Shown here piece by piece: positions 62,418-64,000 of a stretch of DNA of 64,000 nt. The stretch spans positions 1,316,932 through 1,380,931 of the forward strand of contig NZ_CP012023.1 of the NCBI RefSeq assembly GCF_001308265.1. Direction: 5' to 3'. Every line of letters starts with the position of its first letter. Position 1 is the stretch's first letter. The position numbers and the translations under genes are program-made. This stretch comes from Celeribacter marinus (GTDB lineage Bacteria; Pseudomonadota; Alphaproteobacteria; Rhodobacterales; Rhodobacteraceae). The notes beneath the pieces are model-generated. The model was not told where the DNA came from. It saw only the letters and a program-made list of their open reading frames with translations, and ran no database searches.

Positions 62418-63581
62418 ATGCCCGTCATTACAAACATCGACGACCTCAAGCGGCTGCATAAAAAGCGCACGCCAAAAATGTTCTACGATTACTGCGAAAG
62501 CGGCGCATGGACGGAACAAACATTCCGCGAGAACGTGACAGACTTTGACAAGATTCGACTGAGACAACGGATCGCCGTCGATATGGAGGGGCGCTCGACA
62601 GCAACTCAAATGATCGGCCAAGACGTGTCGATGCCCGTTGCGCTCGCCCCCGTTGGGCTGACAGGCATGCAACGCGCTGATGGCGAAATCAAAGCGGCCA
62701 AAGCGGCCGAAAAATTCGGCGTTCCATTCACCCTGTCTACCATGTCAATTTGCTCCATCGAAGAGGTCGATAAGCACACAACCAAACCATTTTGGTTCCA
62801 GTTGTATGTCATGCGCGATCAAGATTTTCTCGAAGGCATTATTCAGCGCGCAAAGGATGCAAAAGTATCCGCACTTGTGCTGACGCTTGATCTGCAAATT
62901 CTGGGTCAACGCCACAAAGATCTTAAAAACGGACTCTCGGTGCCCTTGCGCCCGACCTTGCCAAACATCGCAAACCTCGCGACAAAATGGCAGTGGGGCT
63001 TGGAAATGCTCGCGACCAAAAACAAAAGCTTTGGCAACATTGTGGGCCATGCTAAAGGCGTGTCCAACATGGGCTCATTGTTCACATGGACAGCCGAACA
63101 GTTTGACCCCCGCCTCGACTGGGACAAGATCAAAAAAATCAAAGAAATGTGGGGCGGCCCCCTCATCTTGAAAGGCATCCTTGATGAAGAGGATGCACGC
63201 CGCGCAGTCGACGTCGGAGCAGACGCAATCATCGTGTCCAACCATGGCGGTCGCCAACTTGACGGCGCTCTTTCGTCCATTCGCCGCTTAGAGCCGATCA
63301 TCGCCGCCGTGGGCGATCAAGTCGAAGTGCACATCGATAGCGGTATTCGCTCTGGCCAAGACGTTCTAAAAGCCACAGCTATGGGGGCAACAGGCACGTA
63401 CATCGGTCGCGCATACATCTACGGGCTTGGCGCGATGGGCGAAGCGGGCGTGACAAAAGCACTCGAAGTGATCCACAAAGAACTCGACATGTCGATGGCG
63501 CTATGCGGGCGGCGCAACATCAACGATGTGGACCGCGACATACTCTTGGTGCCCGAAGACTTCGCAGGCCGCTGGGCCTAA
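62418..63581 (+). CDS. FMN-dependent alpha-hydroxy-acid dehydrogenase (lactate dehydrogenase-like)
   Basis: 387 residues, glycolate oxidase/LldD family. FMN TIM barrel with PVALAPVGLTGMQ, WFQLYVMRDQ, LILKGILDEEDA, the active-site His-Gly-Gly-Arg in SNHGGRQLDGA, and DSGIRSGQDVLKA, GRAYIYGLGA for the flavin phosphate. It oxidises L-lactate or another 2-hydroxy acid and passes electrons to the respiratory chain or oxygen. Substrate is not resolvable between lactate, glycolate and mandelate. Terminator follows. Confidence 0.92.
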   Translation: MPVITNIDDLKRLHKKRTPKMFYDYCESGAWTEQTFRENVTDFDKIRLRQRIAVDMEGRSTATQMIGQDVSMPVALAPVGLTGMQRADGEIKAAKAAEKFGVPFTLSTMSICSIEEVDKHTTKPFWFQLYVMRDQDFLEGIIQRAKDAKVSALVLTLDLQILGQRHKDLKNGLSVPLRPTLPNIANLATKWQWGLEMLATKNKSFGNIVGHAKGVSNMGSLFTWTAEQFDPRLDWDKIKKIKEMWGGPLILKGILDEEDARRAVDVGADAIIVSNHGGRQLDGALSSIRRLEPIIAAVGDQVEVHIDSGIRSGQDVLKATAMGATGTYIGRAYIYGLGAMGEAGVTKALEVIHKELDMSMALCGRRNINDVDRDILLVPEDFAGRWA

Positions 63582-63600
63582 CCAGTACCTAACTATACCA

Positions 63601-63630
63601 AAACGGCGCCTCGATAGAGGCGCCGTTTTT
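63601..63630 (+). terminator. Terminator after the hydroxy-acid dehydrogenase
   Basis: AAACGGCGCCTC (63601-63612) and GAGGCGCCGTTT (63617-63628), 12-bp stem, loop GATA, then T residues; also fits as terminator for the convergent MFS gene. Confidence 0.9.
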
Positions 63631-63649
63631 TATGCTCTATGGAACTGCT

Positions 63650-64000
63650 TTAGGCCGCTGCCGCGCGCCGTGATTTGATGGTCACGACAGCGGGAATTAT
63701 AAAGGCGACCATGATCGCCACACAGACAAACGCGACCCGCAATCCAAACCCTTGTGAGACAAATCCAATCAAAGACGGCCCGATGAAGTAACCTGTAAAG
63801 CCGATCAGCCAAGCGCGTGAAATCGCGATTGCCCGCTGTTGCCGGTGCACCAGCTTACCCAAAAGCGAGTTTGCGGTGGGCACAATCACCGCCATACCGA
63901 TAGCCGTGATCCCGATCCCGACCAAGACCACGCCTTGGCTTTGCGCAGAGGCAATCACCAGTGACCCGATAACACCGAGCACGCCCGACCAAAACACAAC
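63650..64000 (-). CDS. MFS transporter, C-terminal part (runs off the window)
   Basis: The last 116 residues of a major facilitator superfamily protein, with roughly four transmembrane helices (VLGVIGSLVIAS, GVVLVGIGITAIGMAVIVPTAN, GFTGYFIGPSLIGFVS, VAFVCVAIMVAFIIPAV). The loop LGKLVHRQQRAIAIS-RAW between helices and the intact stop make the assignment good. Substrate cannot be told. Confidence 0.85.
   Translation of the reverse strand, partial: VVFWSGVLGVIGSLVIASAQSQGVVLVGIGITAIGMAVIVPTANSLLGKLVHRQQRAIAISRAWLIGFTGYFIGPSLIGFVSQGFGLRVAFVCVAIMVAFIIPAVVTIKSRRAAAA

Noticed and set aside
1..64000. CRISPR arrays, toxin-antitoxin pairs or phage-defence systems
   Set aside because: No regularly spaced repeats and no recognisable nuclease, toxin or defence domains outside the genes listed.

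Overview
The window looks like chromosome of an alphaproteobacterium of the Rhodobacteraceae (roseobacter group). The evidence is family-level: a plant/alphaproteobacterial-type glutamate-cysteine ligase, a pyrB-orf-orf-pyrC cluster, a moaE-moaD-pgsA-uvrC-SDR block, an Smo-type polyol ABC transporter with mannitol dehydrogenase, a divergent znuA / zur-znuC-znuB zinc locus, and a carboxyspermidine-type polyamine pathway. Genes are densely packed, with many 1-8 bp overlaps, and GC is moderately high except in a few intergenic regions.

Layout. 1-2.2 kb: 5' part of an acyl-CoA dehydrogenase, yqgE, and a DsbD-N-like periplasmic protein. 2.2-7.1 kb: RND efflux pump (adaptor and permease). 7.2-8.6 kb: moaB and a family-4-like uracil-DNA glycosylase that has lost most Fe-S cysteines. 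8.7-12.7 kb: pyrB, two small hypothetical genes, a dihydroorotase homologue lacking key metal ligands, plsY. 12.7-18.6 kb: gshA, a membrane protein, rsmE, ubiA, a BON/OmpA envelope protein and its coiled-coil partner. 18.6-21.2 kb: LysR regulator divergent from methylmalonate-semialdehyde dehydrogenase. 21.3-27.5 kb: moaE, moaD, pgsA, uvrC, an SDR, a Ca/Na antiporter, a 55-residue membrane/zinc-ribbon protein and an S49 peptidase. 27.6-30.7 kb: zinc uptake locus with candidate Zur boxes. 30.6-38.1 kb: polyol utilisation cluster. 38.2-42.9 kb: a geranylgeranyl-reductase-like flavoprotein, a soluble triple-PAS chemoreceptor, a decayed 3' remnant of an assimilatory nitrate reductase gene, and a TrpD2-like gene that was once coupled to it.

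43.0-50.0 kb is a sugar-acid-type catabolic locus. A LacI regulator and a TctABC transporter, whose binding-protein gene is frameshifted, are divergent from an IlvD/Edd dehydratase and a DapA-family enzyme. Two LacI-style palindromes lie in the divergent promoter region. 50.0-54.2 kb is a wrecked mobile island next to tRNA-Ser(GCT): an IS3-family element, a 5'-truncated toprim gene, a DUF3987-like gene cut by an IS1182-family element, then the tRNA. 54.3-64.0 kb returns to core genes: an aldehyde dehydrogenase, ychF, trpA, an esterase, the NspC/carboxyspermidine dehydrogenase pair, a ZIP transporter, an FMN-dependent 2-hydroxy-acid dehydrogenase and a partial MFS transporter.

I found no CRISPR array and no recognisable defence system. 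The most notable signals are gene decay (nasA tail, tctC frameshift, IS-broken island), enzyme homologues with missing catalytic or cluster ligands (pyrC, UDG), and several clear operator-like palindromes that tie regulators to their targets.
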